This document shows, piece after piece, positions 33,701-38,807 of a DNA stretch of 52,769 nt. The notes under the pieces are model-generated. The model did no database searches and had not been told where the DNA came from. It saw nothing but the letters and a program-made list of their open reading frames with translations. This DNA is from Gnetum montanum (Eukaryota > Streptophyta > Gnetopsida > Gnetales > Gnetaceae): assembly GCA_015680685.1 (NCBI GenBank), contig MNCI01004717.1, forward strand, positions 9,682 to 62,450, written 5' to 3'. Numbering within the stretch: position 1 is the stretch's first letter; every line of letters starts with the position of its first letter. A program made the position numbers and the translations under genes.

Positions 33701-36519
33701 ATAATTGTTCCATCTAACACTATAGAACTAATCTGGAGGGAGGGATTATCATCAAGGCCTCCATCCCTTATTCCCACAAGTGGGGAAGGTGAGTATCACC
33801 GACTGTTACCCTTAGATTTATTTTGTTATATTTTAAGGTTTTAATTTATTTTTAGGTAGCTTTGTATAAAGTGGTTCAAGGCATTGAGCAATAAAGTATC
33901 TTTGTTTAGAAGAATATATCACTTGAGTCAAACTTCTCTAATAAATAATTTTATATTTAATTTTAAAAAGATTGAATAGCCCAAGGCTATGTATCTGTAA
34001 CATATAAAAGGAGGTGAGTCATGGTTGTAATTGTGTTGAGAATCATAAATTTGATTTAACAACTCAAGCGATCTTAGGCTTGCAAATTAAATTTTGTGAA
34101 TCAAGTGTTTCTTTGCTTTGCCTATCCGCTTCTGAATTTTTCAGTTTAAAAGAAAAGATAATGTTAGAGGCCTCCCACATGTGGCGAAGGCTCTACGCTC
34201 ATGCGCACAAGTTGATGCATGGGGGAATGTGGGGATGATGCCTAGAGACATCATGAAGTGCAAATACCTAGACCAGGATGGCTGGAAAAGACTATGGAAG
34301 GGGAGGCTCCTAGAAAAAATCAAATATTTCGCTTGGATCGTCTGTCAGGGAGCATTACCGCTGTGTGTGGATCTCAAAGGGTGGAGGGTTATCAATAATG
34401 ATAACTGTCCGATGTGTCACACATGCAGTGAAACAACTAATGATTGGTTTATCCGTTGCTTATTCGTTGTGGCGATCTAGTCCGATGTGTCACACATGCA
34501 GTGAAACAACTAATGATTGGTTTATCCGTTGCTCATTCGTTGTGGCGATCTAGGCAGTTGTGGGTATCAACCTGATGCTTTAGGTGGTGGGAAACCTCTT
34601 TGTCACTGCTATTTTATGGCAAATTTGGAAGACCCGACCCCATGATCTTTAGAGCTGGGCCTTTTCCTGCCGCCATGCACATTGCTTTTTTGGTGTGTAG
34701 GTTGTGGGCTGAAGCTATGACTACCATGGGACTATGTCAATGTTTGAGCTTGATGCGGAGGTTTATCGGTAGAAGAGGCAGCTCTGGGAGGTCGTAACTA
34801 CGATGGGATGGGCTGATCTCATGCTGCTCCTAGTGGGTGAGTCGGATTTTTCGGATGGAAGCTTCTTTCGACAATGGCAGGGGGATGTGACTACCTTTAG
34901 AGGGGTTTGAATTCATCTTACAGAGGAAGCGCTGGTAGGTTATTTGGGGGTGCTAGCATTGGGAGAGGTCATCCTGCCCACCAGTCAGGGTTTGCAGGAT
35001 GTCGAGGGTTTTTTCTCTGGTGCAATTCCAAGGATTGCAATGCTGCGAGCTGCATTGCCTCCTCTCTGGTAGGAGGCGGTCCAGCTTGTTGATCGGTTCT
35101 TTGTGTAGTTTGGGAATGCCTAGAAGCTGCAAGGAGCACATTTTGCTTTCTTGCATTGTATGAGGAATGCTTGGCTGATCAACCTATCCAAATTATTTTT
35201 GGCATTGCTAGGCTGGGAACAAAAGGGAAGACATTTGGGTCTCATTCTAGCCCTTTGGAGGGTTGCATAGCCTTTGGATCTCCTAGCGTGCCTTGTCCCT
35301 TTCACATGTGTTTATTGTAGGTGGTGGCTGGGGGTGGGCACATCATCATTTTTTGCGTAGGCTACGGGGACTACTGGGGAGTCCTCTTTTATGCAACCTT
35401 TGGAGAGGGGTGTAGATTCTGTGGAGGCTGAGGTAGATTCTTGCCCATGCCTTTATATCCCAACAAATTATAAGCTGATGCCCATGGCTTCATTGCTGTT
35501 GACCAGCAAGATGATTCCCATGGCTTCGTTGCTGGTTGGCAAGTGTTGCATCCTAGCATGGAACACAATGATGCAAAGGTTACAAAATTCCTTGGCATCA
35601 TGTATAATTGTCACGTAATATTTTGACCCAGTAATGAGGCATTTATTTTCTTGCTGGATCACGAGACAGGTTTGAATGCTGGTAAGGCTAGGCGAGTTTG
35701 ATACAAGTGGCAACGCTTTAAGAAAATCAGTCTTTTCCTCATTAATTATCACAAGGAAATTCAGAAGTGTTTAATTATTTTTAATATCAAATTTAAAATG
35801 ATAATTAAAATTGGGAAAATATACTTTTTAGAGTTGTATGTATGTCTTAACCTGAGAACCTTGTCAAAAATAATAGAATTCAATGTTTTCCACTTCCTAT
35901 TTTATTTACTTAGGAAATTTTTGTATCATTTGATATCTTTGAAATCTAGAACTGCATCAGCTATTGCAAGAGCAAGGGAACAATCAAATAAAAGAAAGGC
36001 AGATTTGAGCAGTCAAAGTGATACAGAAAATTCCTATGGAAATGAGACGTTGACATCGGTTGCCACTCTTCTCAGTTCAGAGAAAAATGAATTGGATAAA
36101 GACTCAAGACCGCTGGCCAGTTTGAATGAGAGCGCTCCAAGTAAAGCAGACTCTAGGTTGGATAGCTTTATGTATGATGTTCTTAGTTATGTTTTGCAAA
36201 GAATTATCTGTTTCTGCTCTGATATACCTGATGTTCACGTTGTTACAGAAAACCGTCATTGGAACAGAAGCCTGTTGATGAAGATTTGATAGATCGCATC
36301 TTACCAAAAATTACAATGATTGGTTTTTCAATGACAGACACGTCACGTTCAAACATGACATTAATTAAGAAATCAATGGCAGAATTAGCAAAAGAAATTG
36401 AAAGAAATCATAGAAGATTTGATGTTGAAGATGAAAATGATCCTTTGTTTTTTTCTAATATTGTGGAATTTCCTGCCTTTGGGTCTTCCAAGTCTGGGAC
36501 TGAAGAAACCGATTACTAA
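4048..36519 (+). CDS. Tic22-like family protein, C-terminal part, 7 exons (5' exons outside window)
   Basis: Exons are 4048-4127, 19887-19928, 20004-20131, 31846-32026, 32099-32277, 35950-36156 and 36249-36519. All junctions are GT/AG and phases agree, giving 1088 nt, about 361 residues and a TAA stop. Tic22 proteins act on the intermembrane-space side of plastid inner-envelope import. Support: exons 1-3 match the Tic22 layout of a helix, then FQFVPNQYQVKEAKKLL (family pattern F-R-F-x-P-x-x-x-Q-V-K-x-A-L). LKGIPVF comes next, then a strand pair ending GIRW and TPYFFDKRLLDNIL, like the second Tic22 repeat (G-V-P-V-F ... P-V-Y-F-x-K-E-D). Exon 5 has GNRWIRKAAGIQPEFPYMVD, which I recall from long plant Tic22-like proteins. 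Exon 6 is a low-complexity linker and exon 7 a conserved tail. The first half of the Tic22 domain and any transit peptide are absent. Family identity is from memory, not a search. Confidence 0.7.
4128..4959. other. Intron 1, first part: no recognisable feature
   Basis: AT-rich intron sequence following the exon 1 donor. Short open frames on both strands (for example 4716-4898) match no family I know and lack codon structure. Confidence 0.5.
4960..5282 (+). pseudogene. RTE-like LINE reverse transcriptase fragment
   Basis: Translates to WRKNILVPIYKNKDVQTFAN, then YKGINLMRCTMKLWERVIE, then SQNQFGFMSRRSAIETIF. After a TGA stop at about 5202 it continues QLIEKFRKER and, after a frame change, IDLEKAYDT. 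This is the N-terminal half of a plant RTE-type LINE reverse transcriptase (I-N-L-M, M-K-L-W-E-R-V-I-E, F-x-D-L-x-K-A-Y-D). It breaks off at the K-A-Y-D motif, where unrelated DNA starts at 5283. Confidence 0.8.
5283..5777. repeat. Unassigned insertion, possibly a solo LTR
   Basis: Begins TGTAGGACCCC exactly where the RTE-like coding sequence stops, and runs to the copia LTR start at 5778. TG at the start and about 495 bp would suit a solo LTR, but I see no matching CA end, target duplication or second copy. Confidence 0.3.
5778..6062 (+). repeat. Second copy of the copia LTR, truncated
   Basis: Matches 2254-2470 from TGTTGGAAA onward: GAAGACAAATACATTA, then TGTGGGGATGTGTTTTATCC, GAAGGCTTGGGATAGCC and GGTTTTACCTTGGAGACG. 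It carries an extra AT-rich segment of about 70 bp at 5835-5910 that the first copy lacks. It is cut off near 6062, where the poly(T) of a minus-strand LINE starts. Confidence 0.85.
5974..5982 (+). promoter_or_regulatory. TATA box in the copia LTR
   Basis: TATAAATAG, a consensus plant TATA box, about 200 bp into the LTR. The equivalent place in the first copy (2372-2380) reads CATAAATAG. This would be the U3 promoter of the element; transcription would start about 30 bp downstream. Confidence 0.55.
6066..6470 (-). other. LINE copy B 3' UTR and poly(A)
   Basis: Low-complexity, C-rich on the minus strand with runs of 7-13 C. It is followed by TTGTAATCTCCTGTACT and TCAGTAATATACTCCC, then A10. 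Open frames here on both strands are products of the GC-rich composition, not genes. Confidence 0.7.
6500..7034 (-). pseudogene. LINE copy B C-terminal extension: coiled coil plus J-domain-like module
   Basis: From 7034 down: EAREAERQEWEAKWHEALAQ, then EAQFYERKQEQVRQQDLM and QARLVDEI, a strongly helical charged segment. After frame changes the J-like module reads PYLILGISCESSWGELKHH, then IRRTSTRFHPDGG, a basic stretch, and AASFMDTEDHR. The HPD tripeptide is encoded by + strand 6588-6596. The order of motifs equals a DnaJ J-domain: a tyrosine-containing helix I and L-G-I/V, helix II, the HPD loop, then a helix ending D-x-E-x-R. One in-frame stop sits before AASF and a frameshift follows HR. 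The J-domain assignment is my pattern reading and needs a profile search. Confidence 0.6.
7355..7633 (-). pseudogene. LINE copy B zinc-finger region downstream of RT
   Basis: Encodes DVLPVRDLLCRHGIMQNNTC followed by PKCGATPETIQHFIYD and CMRATWR. This matches the plant zf-RVT domain (L-x-x-R-x-x-x-x-x-x-x-C-x-x-C-x-x-x-x-E-x-x-x-H-x-x-x-x-C). It lies between RT and the coiled coil, as in plant L1 ORF2 proteins. Confidence 0.82.
8027..9060 (-). pseudogene. LINE copy B reverse transcriptase
   Basis: Two overlapping frames, 9060-8533 and 8689-8027, together give most of an L1 RT: FRPIGVCNVLIRLFSKLLVH, then INQAGFMQGRTIQDQVLL and LKLDITKAYNTLNWEAL. After the frameshift come GLRQGDPLSPLLFIIAMDL and the catalytic HYADDTMLLS (+ strand 8437-8466), then LEINRTKFSAHF and YLGIPLYRWGR. 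The FADD/YADD box is intact, but the frame is broken in a C run of about ten bases. The region upstream of the palm (D-K-A-P-G-P-D-G) is missing. Confidence 0.9.
9070..9618 (-). mobile_element. LINE 3'-terminal fragment, minus strand (copy C)
   Basis: An open frame at 9534-9070, extended upstream to about 9618, covers the same extension as copy B. It starts EALAQARNELEAQF, then MTDAAKARLVDEIRAQVREE, a Gln/Glu/Arg-rich helix, LDHAHKHNARQWLRGGRC, PYLMLGISSESSRGNLRRH, then IRRTSAQCHPN and AASFMDTEEHRNTLDLLHEL. It ends PTNP and a stop at 9070-9072. The J-like region is about 9327-9127; the HPD position here reads HPN (9243-9235). There is no 3' UTR or poly(A): the fragment abuts copy B directly at its stop codon. 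Confidence 0.75.
9619..9733 (+). mobile_element. Inverted 5' piece of the LINE copy C insertion
   Basis: On the + strand, opposite to copy C, this encodes PPESSHPPTTSTWNEEQRQK, then LVAEAREAERREWEAKW. In the intact protein order (copy B) EAREAERQEWEAKW directly precedes EALAQ, which is exactly where the minus-strand part of copy C begins at 9618. The two halves are therefore adjacent LINE sequence in opposite orientation: the signature of 5' inversion by twin priming. Confidence 0.78.
9734..10854. other. Intron 1, AT-rich sequence between LINEs
   Basis: No coding potential or recognised repeat. Composition falls abruptly from GC-rich to AT-rich at about 9740, marking the LINE boundary. Confidence 0.5.
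10859..11704 (+). pseudogene. LINE copy D ORF1 (DUF4283-like plus zinc knuckle)
   Basis: The first frame, 10859-11350, has the DUF4283 pattern of plant LINE ORF1: LISKFVSNGARPWIDLVRK, then LLFIFHSAIGHDRVLVGG and LWVYGARGLALMLWLPG, then PMWIRASGIPWEMWTMEFL. After a TGA it continues in frame 11354-11704 with CAVYGKVNYKAAMCR, a damaged CCHC knuckle in which the second Cys is Tyr-shifted and the His is Asn. ORF1 products bind the element RNA. Confidence 0.7.
11932..12480 (+). pseudogene. LINE copy D ORF2 apurinic-type endonuclease
   Basis: Starts ATG at 11932: MKILSWNCRGQGT, then VVCLQEIKLQQTEF, the N-terminal Asn and metal-binding Glu motifs of the APE-like endonuclease that nicks the target. 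Further on is LIGDFNQRLHPWEKS (about 12309-12350), the G-D-F-N motif. Many stops interrupt the frame. Confidence 0.8.
13070..14340 (+). pseudogene. LINE copy D reverse transcriptase
   Basis: Motifs in order: EEAMASMKTNKALGLDGW (D-K-A-P-G-P-D-G equivalent), SIEFFMEF, GVHQAGFVK, LRQGNPLSPLLFIIAMDM, the catalytic EHYADDTIVFS (about 13898-13930), and LEINRGKS. The catalytic box is intact while the frame is broken many times. A C-rich tract lies at 14290-14325. Confidence 0.86.
14695..14895 (+). pseudogene. LINE copy D zinc-finger region downstream of RT
   Basis: Translates to GWRSIWKGRLLEKVKVFVWL, then AFLMARGLNINHLCPLCWNA, then EMLNHFVY, stop, CPFA. This is the plant zf-RVT domain (C-P-L-C ... 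E ... H-F ... C). Confidence 0.82.
15830..16440 (+). pseudogene. LINE copy D C-terminal extension: coiled coil plus J-domain-like module
   Basis: Open frame 15878-16078: WARVEERVVWEARWNACEEA, then LENEIKRRRELQEELTRAVL and IDELHV, matching the coiled coil of copies B and C (A-x-L-x-D-E-I, then Q-x-K/R-x-x-L). After further charged helix comes DRAHVTNVR, WEGKCLYVVLDI, HIKHSVAKLHPDGKG and AAFIDTERHQEIL. The HPD codons are at 16322-16330. Copy C reads LDHAHKHNAR, GGRCPYLMLGI, HIRRTSAQCHPN and ASFMDTEEHRNTL at the same places. A TGA lies between helix II residues. Divergence from B and C is large, so conservation of HPD is informative. Confidence 0.6.
16500..17390. other. Possible 3' UTR of LINE D ending in poly(A)
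   Basis: After the J-like module there is no coding sequence. At 17377-17389 a run of 13 A follows CCTTGCGATTTTCTT and a G-rich stretch (17270-17330), which resembles a plant LINE 3' end. The segment 16590-16850 is more AT-rich and may be a separate insertion. The end of LINE D is either near 16500 or here. Confidence 0.35.
17493..17592 (+). mobile_element. tRNA-derived SINE
   Basis: About 100 bp from GAGGTGTTAGC to A11. It contains an A-box-like TTAGCTTGGTTA and a B-box-like GTTTGATTCT, followed by CTACTAGGCATCACTGAG. A second copy lies on the minus strand at 29777-29875. Similarity goes on past the A-run to about 17700 (see 29560-29776). Confidence 0.75.
17593..17760 (+). repeat. Repeat adjoining the SINE
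   Basis: Contains GAATTCTGAAACTGGTC, AAGGGGTCTCAATAG and TCAGTTACAGTTTC. The same order, inverted, precedes the SINE copy at 29777, and a third partial copy lies at 31390-31450. The SINE and this piece seem to travel together, so the true element may be about 270-300 bp with an internal A-run. Confidence 0.55.
17761..19886. other. Intron 1, last part: no clear feature
   Basis: AT-rich. Several short open frames on the minus strand (18175-18668) have no family features. The 3' end carries a T-rich polypyrimidine stretch and the exon 2 acceptor. Confidence 0.5.
19887..19928 (+). CDS. Tic22-like gene, exon 2
   Basis: A 42-nt exon encoding ENPQMFQFVPNQYQ, between acceptor TTTGTTTGTAG and donor CAG|GTAAGAG (a near-perfect donor). 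Phase 0 at both ends. FQFVPNQYQ plus the next exon's VKEAK matches the Tic22 FRF.P...Q.K.A signature. The preceding intron is about 15.8 kb. Confidence 0.7.
20004..20131 (+). CDS. Tic22-like gene, exon 3
   Basis: Acceptor GTTGAACAG and donor CTG|GTATAT, after a 75-bp intron. Encodes VKEAKKLLRR, a basic serine-rich linker, then SLKGIPVFTAKNIRIAVATP and NGIR plus two bases of a Trp codon completed by exon 4. GIPVF is the start of the second Tic22 repeat. Confidence 0.75.
20132..21748. other. Intron 3, first part: no clear feature
   Basis: T-rich intron sequence after the exon 3 donor GTATATTC. No open frame of interest and no repeat that I could match elsewhere in the window. Confidence 0.5.
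21749..21776. repeat. (TA)n microsatellite
   Basis: About 14 TA dinucleotides, preceded by tandem TGAAC units. Confidence 0.95.
21850..21945 (-). mobile_element. Possible tRNA-derived SINE fragment
   Basis: On the minus strand GAGGTGTAACTTGCCAGTTGAGG is tRNA-like at the A-box position and GGTTGGATCCC at the B-box position, with GTCACA before the B box as in the SINE at 29777. No A-tail is seen. Confidence 0.4.
22084..22815. repeat. Three-copy tandem duplication overlapping an LTR end
   Basis: A module starting TTCTGAATGAGGAT begins at about 22084, 22182 and 22541. The first step is 98 bp, the second 359 bp. The 359-bp unit (22182-22540) ends with about 59 bp of the LTR terminus (22482-22540, TGTTAGAGTTTGG...), after which the flank starts again. 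The third unit runs into the full LTR at 22816. The duplication therefore arose after the LTR element inserted and spans its junction. Confidence 0.85.
22816..23774 (-). repeat. 3' LTR of the minus-strand element
   Basis: Matches 27182-28132 over its whole length with substitutions and small indels. Shared landmarks: TTAGAGTTTGGTTGTACATC, ATTGTACATC, ACTCATGATAGGTCTTTTGG, TACCCTTGGTTCCTTGTGG, GATTGTACATTGTGTTA. The short open frame 23469-23690 recurs in the other LTR (27827-28072), so it is repeat sequence and not a gene. Confidence 0.88.
25321..26028 (-). pseudogene. Unrecognised internal ORF remnants of the minus-strand LTR element (gag position)
   Basis: Minus-strand frames 26028-25801 (MKAAGMGGYTQFELPTLELM, then TKEEMNQPIKAYFNRVMENV) and 25584-25321 (MHNFYHALMKVKEGMSSKFA, FGRLLTLLPWRFSKG) look like real, broken protein sequence. 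They lie downstream of the primer-binding site, where gag is expected. Further down the minus strand, at about 24330-24250, EACRAELEELQREMETPK suggests a coiled coil. I do not recognise the family. No zinc knuckle was seen. Confidence 0.45.
27182..28132 (-). repeat. 5' LTR of the minus-strand element
   Basis: Partner of 22816-23774. It adjoins the primer-binding-like site at 27171-27181, so it is the 5' LTR on the minus strand. The divergence between the LTRs (many transitions, short indels) marks an old insertion. Confidence 0.88.
28138..29559. other. Intron 3, middle part: no clear feature
   Basis: AT-rich sequence after the target duplication of the LTR element. The frame at 29326-29523 shows no family features. 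Confidence 0.5.
29560..29776 (-). repeat. Repeat adjoining the SINE (second copy)
   Basis: Inverted relative to 17593-17760: on the minus strand GGAATTCTGAAACTGGTCC, TCTAAAGGGTCTTAG and AGTTTCAGTTTCAG occur in the same order. Confidence 0.6.
29777..29875 (-). mobile_element. tRNA-derived SINE (second copy)
   Basis: On the minus strand GAGGTGTTAGCCTAGTGGTA (A box TAGCCTAGTGG), then CACAGGTTAAATTCTACTAG (B-box GGTTAAATTC) and GCACTAAGTTATAAATTA followed by A12. Better preserved in the A box than 17493-17592. Confidence 0.82.
29876..31120. other. Intron 3: no clear feature
   Basis: AT-rich with scattered short open frames (for example minus strand 30387-30073), none with a recognisable domain. 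Confidence 0.45.
31121..31450 (-). repeat. GC-richer repeat fragment, possibly a LINE 3' UTR, plus partial SINE-linked repeat
   Basis: 31160-31310 is GC-rich against its surroundings and on the minus strand reads TTTGGGTGCCGTGGATC and similar, like GC-rich plant LINE tails. 31390-31450 (CATTCTGAAACTTC, GATCTAATAGGGTCTTAG) is a third partial copy of the repeat next to the SINEs. Confidence 0.4.
31451..31845. other. End of intron 3
   Basis: AT-rich, ending in the exon 4 acceptor CCTATTAATCAG. No other feature seen. Confidence 0.5.
31846..32026 (+). CDS. Tic22-like gene, exon 4
   Basis: Acceptor CTATTAATCAG and donor GAG|GTGAAC, after an 11.7-kb intron. Its first base completes Trp, followed by 60 residues: FTPYFFDKRLLDNILEGTVD, then YFQSLIQTRRLQRRKEV, then an acidic segment ending IIDPPE. 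The aromatic YFFDKRLLDN corresponds to the conserved Tic22 element where a Y-F is followed by a charged helix. No in-frame stops. Confidence 0.78.
32099..32277 (+). CDS. Tic22-like gene, exon 5
   Basis: Acceptor ATGTTTGCAG and donor AAAG|GTAGGA, after a 72-bp intron. 59 full codons plus AG: VHDLIEEMDVADVPFDLVSK, then a helix, GNRWIRKAAGIQPEFPYMVD and SFEE, with Arg completed across the intron. It is leucine/acid-rich and helical, and is among the most conserved-looking parts of the gene. Confidence 0.78.
32278..34159. other. Intron 5, first part: no clear feature
   Basis: AT-rich. Short frames at 33277-33844 have no family features. A short inverted repeat around the phrase TATTGGCTGAA lies at 33310-33360. 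Confidence 0.45.
34160..35290 (+). pseudogene. L1-type LINE 3' fragment (copy E, zinc-finger region)
   Basis: The frame 34181-34480 gives DGWKRLWKGRLLEKIKYFAW, then LCVDLKGWRVINNDNCPMCH and SETTNDWFIRC, the plant zf-RVT domain (compare copy D: SIWKGRLLEKVKVFVWL). GC-richer, stop-laden sequence follows to about 35290. I do not find the coiled coil or J-like module here, so this fragment may be another subfamily or lacks that part. Confidence 0.75.
34408..34553 (+). repeat. 73-bp tandem duplication inside LINE copy E
   Basis: 34408-34480 and 34481-34553 are identical apart from one base (GCTTATTCG versus GCTCATTCG). The unit spans the CPMCHTCSETTNDW codons. 73 is not a multiple of three, so it also shifts the frame. 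Confidence 0.93.
35291..35949. other. End of intron 5
   Basis: No clear feature. It has a near-duplicate phrase (CCCATGGCTTC.TTGCTG) at 35480-35540. The 3' end supplies the exon 6 acceptor. Confidence 0.4.
35950..36156 (+). CDS. Tic22-like gene, exon 6
   Basis: Acceptor TTTGAAATCTAG at 35938-35949; the first base completes the Arg codon. Encodes TASAIARAREQSNKRKADLS followed by a Ser/Asn/Glu-rich, low-complexity linker. Two donors fit the phase: CTAG|GTTGGA (end 36156, preferred) and TTTAT|GTATGA (end 36171). The stronger-looking GTAAAG at 36141 breaks the phase with exon 7. The reading frame stays open to about 36289, so intron retention would give an alternative C-terminus. Confidence 0.65.
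36249..36519 (+). CDS. Tic22-like gene, last exon
   Basis: Acceptor CACGTTGTTACAG. The first base completes an Arg codon with exon 6. Then KPSLEQKPVDEDLIDRILPK, TMIGFSMTD, a lysine/glutamate-rich helix (KKSMAELAKEIERNHRRF) and DENDPLFFSNIVEFPAF, ending in TAA at 36517-36519. The pattern L-P-K-I-T-M ... D-P-L-F-x-x-N near the C-terminus fits my recollection of long Tic22-like proteins. Confidence 0.75.
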
Positions 36520-37929
36520 GCAATTTTGTATAAAACAATTTTCATGCTCTTTTTATGTTATAATACATTACACGTTGCCATGGTTCATGGTATATCAAAA
36601 TTTCTGGTTCTGATACGCAGTTTGTCATTTTTCCCTACTGGTATAGACCTATTTCATCTATTGATCTATAAAAGCCATCAGCATCTGGCTGAGACCGTAA
36701 TCCTAATTGATAGCTTCTGAAAAGAACAAAGTAAAAGAAAAATAGTTTTTGTATGTTATTTCCTATAATGATAAATGATTTTCATTGTAACATTGGCTGG
36801 ATACTTTTGAAGATTACCATTGTTTCTTTTATGTTCTTTATAATTAATTTAGTCCTTCTCCATGGAAGTGATAGTTGAGATCTCTCTATCAAGGTTATGG
36901 AGATACCACATATCCTAGCATGAATGTTATATATATATATATATATTCAGGCTGATAAATAACATTACTCATATCAGCAAGGATTATTCATTCCAAAAAA
37001 GAAAATGAAAACGCACATGAAAATACACTCTTGTAGATGATCATATGGAAAACAATTATTCCTTTCATTTTTTGTCTTTACAAATACACTTTTTAATTAT
37101 GAAACAAAGATACATACGGATAAGAAAATAGATGTTTGACACAAATCAGGAGAAATGTGAAAATAGGTGTTTGATGGATGTCTCTAAGAATTTAATTTCA
37201 CTGGTCCTTAATGAATTGAAGGTCATTGGTTGGGTCAATTTGATATCACATCATATATATTGCAAGCATTCTAAATAAGGTTTTTTATGGAGATGTTAAA
37301 AGGTTGTTAGAGGTATAAGGATGCTTTGGTGGTCATTTTTGAAAATTTATTAACAATTGCATTGGTGAGTTTAGAGAATACATAAATTCTACCTTCAATG
37401 ACAATAACTTGGCTTCTAAGAGACAAATATCACATTGGGTATGAAAAGGTTGTTTTGGATTTCCTAGGCTATTCTTGTTTCATGTTTACATTTGCTTTTA
37501 GGTGCAAAGAAGGTTTTCATTCATTTAGCAATACACCTATCTCATTTAAAGTTATTGGAACATTTTACAGATTAATAGTTAGAAACACTACACCTTATTA
37601 GTTAGGAACATGTTGATCTTCCTCATTTTTCACCTTATTAGTTAGGAACATGTTGATCTTCCTCATTTTTCATTTTGATGTTAAAATCAACATTGTATAT
37701 GTTAGGCACCATAATTTTGGTTTTTGGACATTATAGACGGAATATTTGCAAAAATCATTCGAAACATCAAGCATATTATGCAATCCTTGTTCTAATTTTA
37801 AAATTAAAGCTACTTCATTTGCCAAGGGTAGAAGCTTAGAGGAGAGTTTCCTATAGGAATACAAGAGTTGAAAGGAAACTTGGTGCATTGGAGTTTTTAA
37901 TTCATCAATGAACATTTGAAAAGGTGTGG
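36520..37929. other. 3' flank of the Tic22-like gene
   Basis: Expected 3' UTR followed by AT-rich intergenic DNA. No canonical AATAAA was found soon after the stop, so I do not place a polyadenylation site. A short (TA)n run lies at about 36928-36946. Confidence 0.45.
37591..37670. repeat. 40-bp perfect tandem duplication
   Basis: 37591-37630 and 37631-37670 are identical (each begins CACCTTATTAGTTAGGAACA and ends CCTCATTTTT). Confidence 0.95.
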
Positions 37930-38356
37930 AAAAAAGATGATTGCTTGTTTAATGCTTCTTTAAAAGGTAGGAGTGTTATTGATACAAAATGGGTGTTTCA
38001 AAACTAAATGTGTGACCATGTTTCTTTATACAAAGCTATATTGGTAGCTAGAGGTTTCAAGCAAATAAAGTTTATTGATTATGATGAGATTTTTTTGAAA
38101 AATGGTGTGTGTGTATATATATATTGAAAAGGAATTTGGAATGGATTCACTTTTTGACAAAGTGAAGAAAAATCATAGAAGTTTATGAACCAAGGCTTTA
38201 AGTAACAAGAGATCATCCATCTAGCTTGATGCTTGATTCAAATTTTGAAGAAGGTTTACAAGGTCTCAAGTTACAAGTCATGTTGCATATTTAGACCCTT
38301 GTGCATAAGCTTACAAATGTGAATGAGGCACTCAAGTCAATGCTATGGAAAGAAGT
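37930..38356 (+). pseudogene. Copia polyprotein repeat unit, left end of array
   Basis: Decayed translation with SVIDTKWVF, LVARGFKQIKFIDYDEIF, an integrase-like KEFGMDSLFDK, YEPRL, then ALKSMLWKEV. It matches the units at 44755-46080 and 50762-51942 and ends at the same place before an LTR. Confidence 0.75.
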
Positions 38357-38807
38357 TATGACATCTTGTTCGCGAATGTCATGGAAAATGTCAAATATAT
38401 GCAAACATTCGATAGTATGTGTAATGAGTACAATAGGGATTTTTATTAATGAGGAAATGTGGAAATAATATGTGCATATGGATCATGCTCTTGGGTTCCT
38501 TAGTGTAATCTTTCTTTGATATCTATCCTTCGAGGTTATTCAATACTATCACATGTTTAGGCCTATATCCAGCCAAAAGGGGTGGCTTGTCACCTTTCTA
38601 TGCCACTTTGCCTAACACTCGTTAATTGCCTACAATTCCATGCTAGCATGACCTCTAATTACTAGGTATAAATACATCACATCAAATGCTCAAATGTCAC
38701 TATTATAACATGTTGTTTCAAGTGTTATTACAATAATTACATCTTTTATTATAAACCAACACTATCATGATTAATGAATGGTAGCATTTTGAAATAGGGA
38801 TGTGACA
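38357..38807 (-). repeat. LTR L1 (3' LTR of copy I)
   Basis: + strand start TATGACATC (TG decayed to TA), end GGGATGTGACA. Landmarks shared by all copies: TCAAATATAT, a run of TATTAATGA near the middle, and a cluster near TAGGTATAAATA (a TATA-like sequence on the + strand). Confidence 0.75.

Noticed and set aside
36141-36146. GTAAAG as the donor of exon 6
   Set aside because: It leaves one extra base, whereas exon 7 needs two; the junction would go out of frame.
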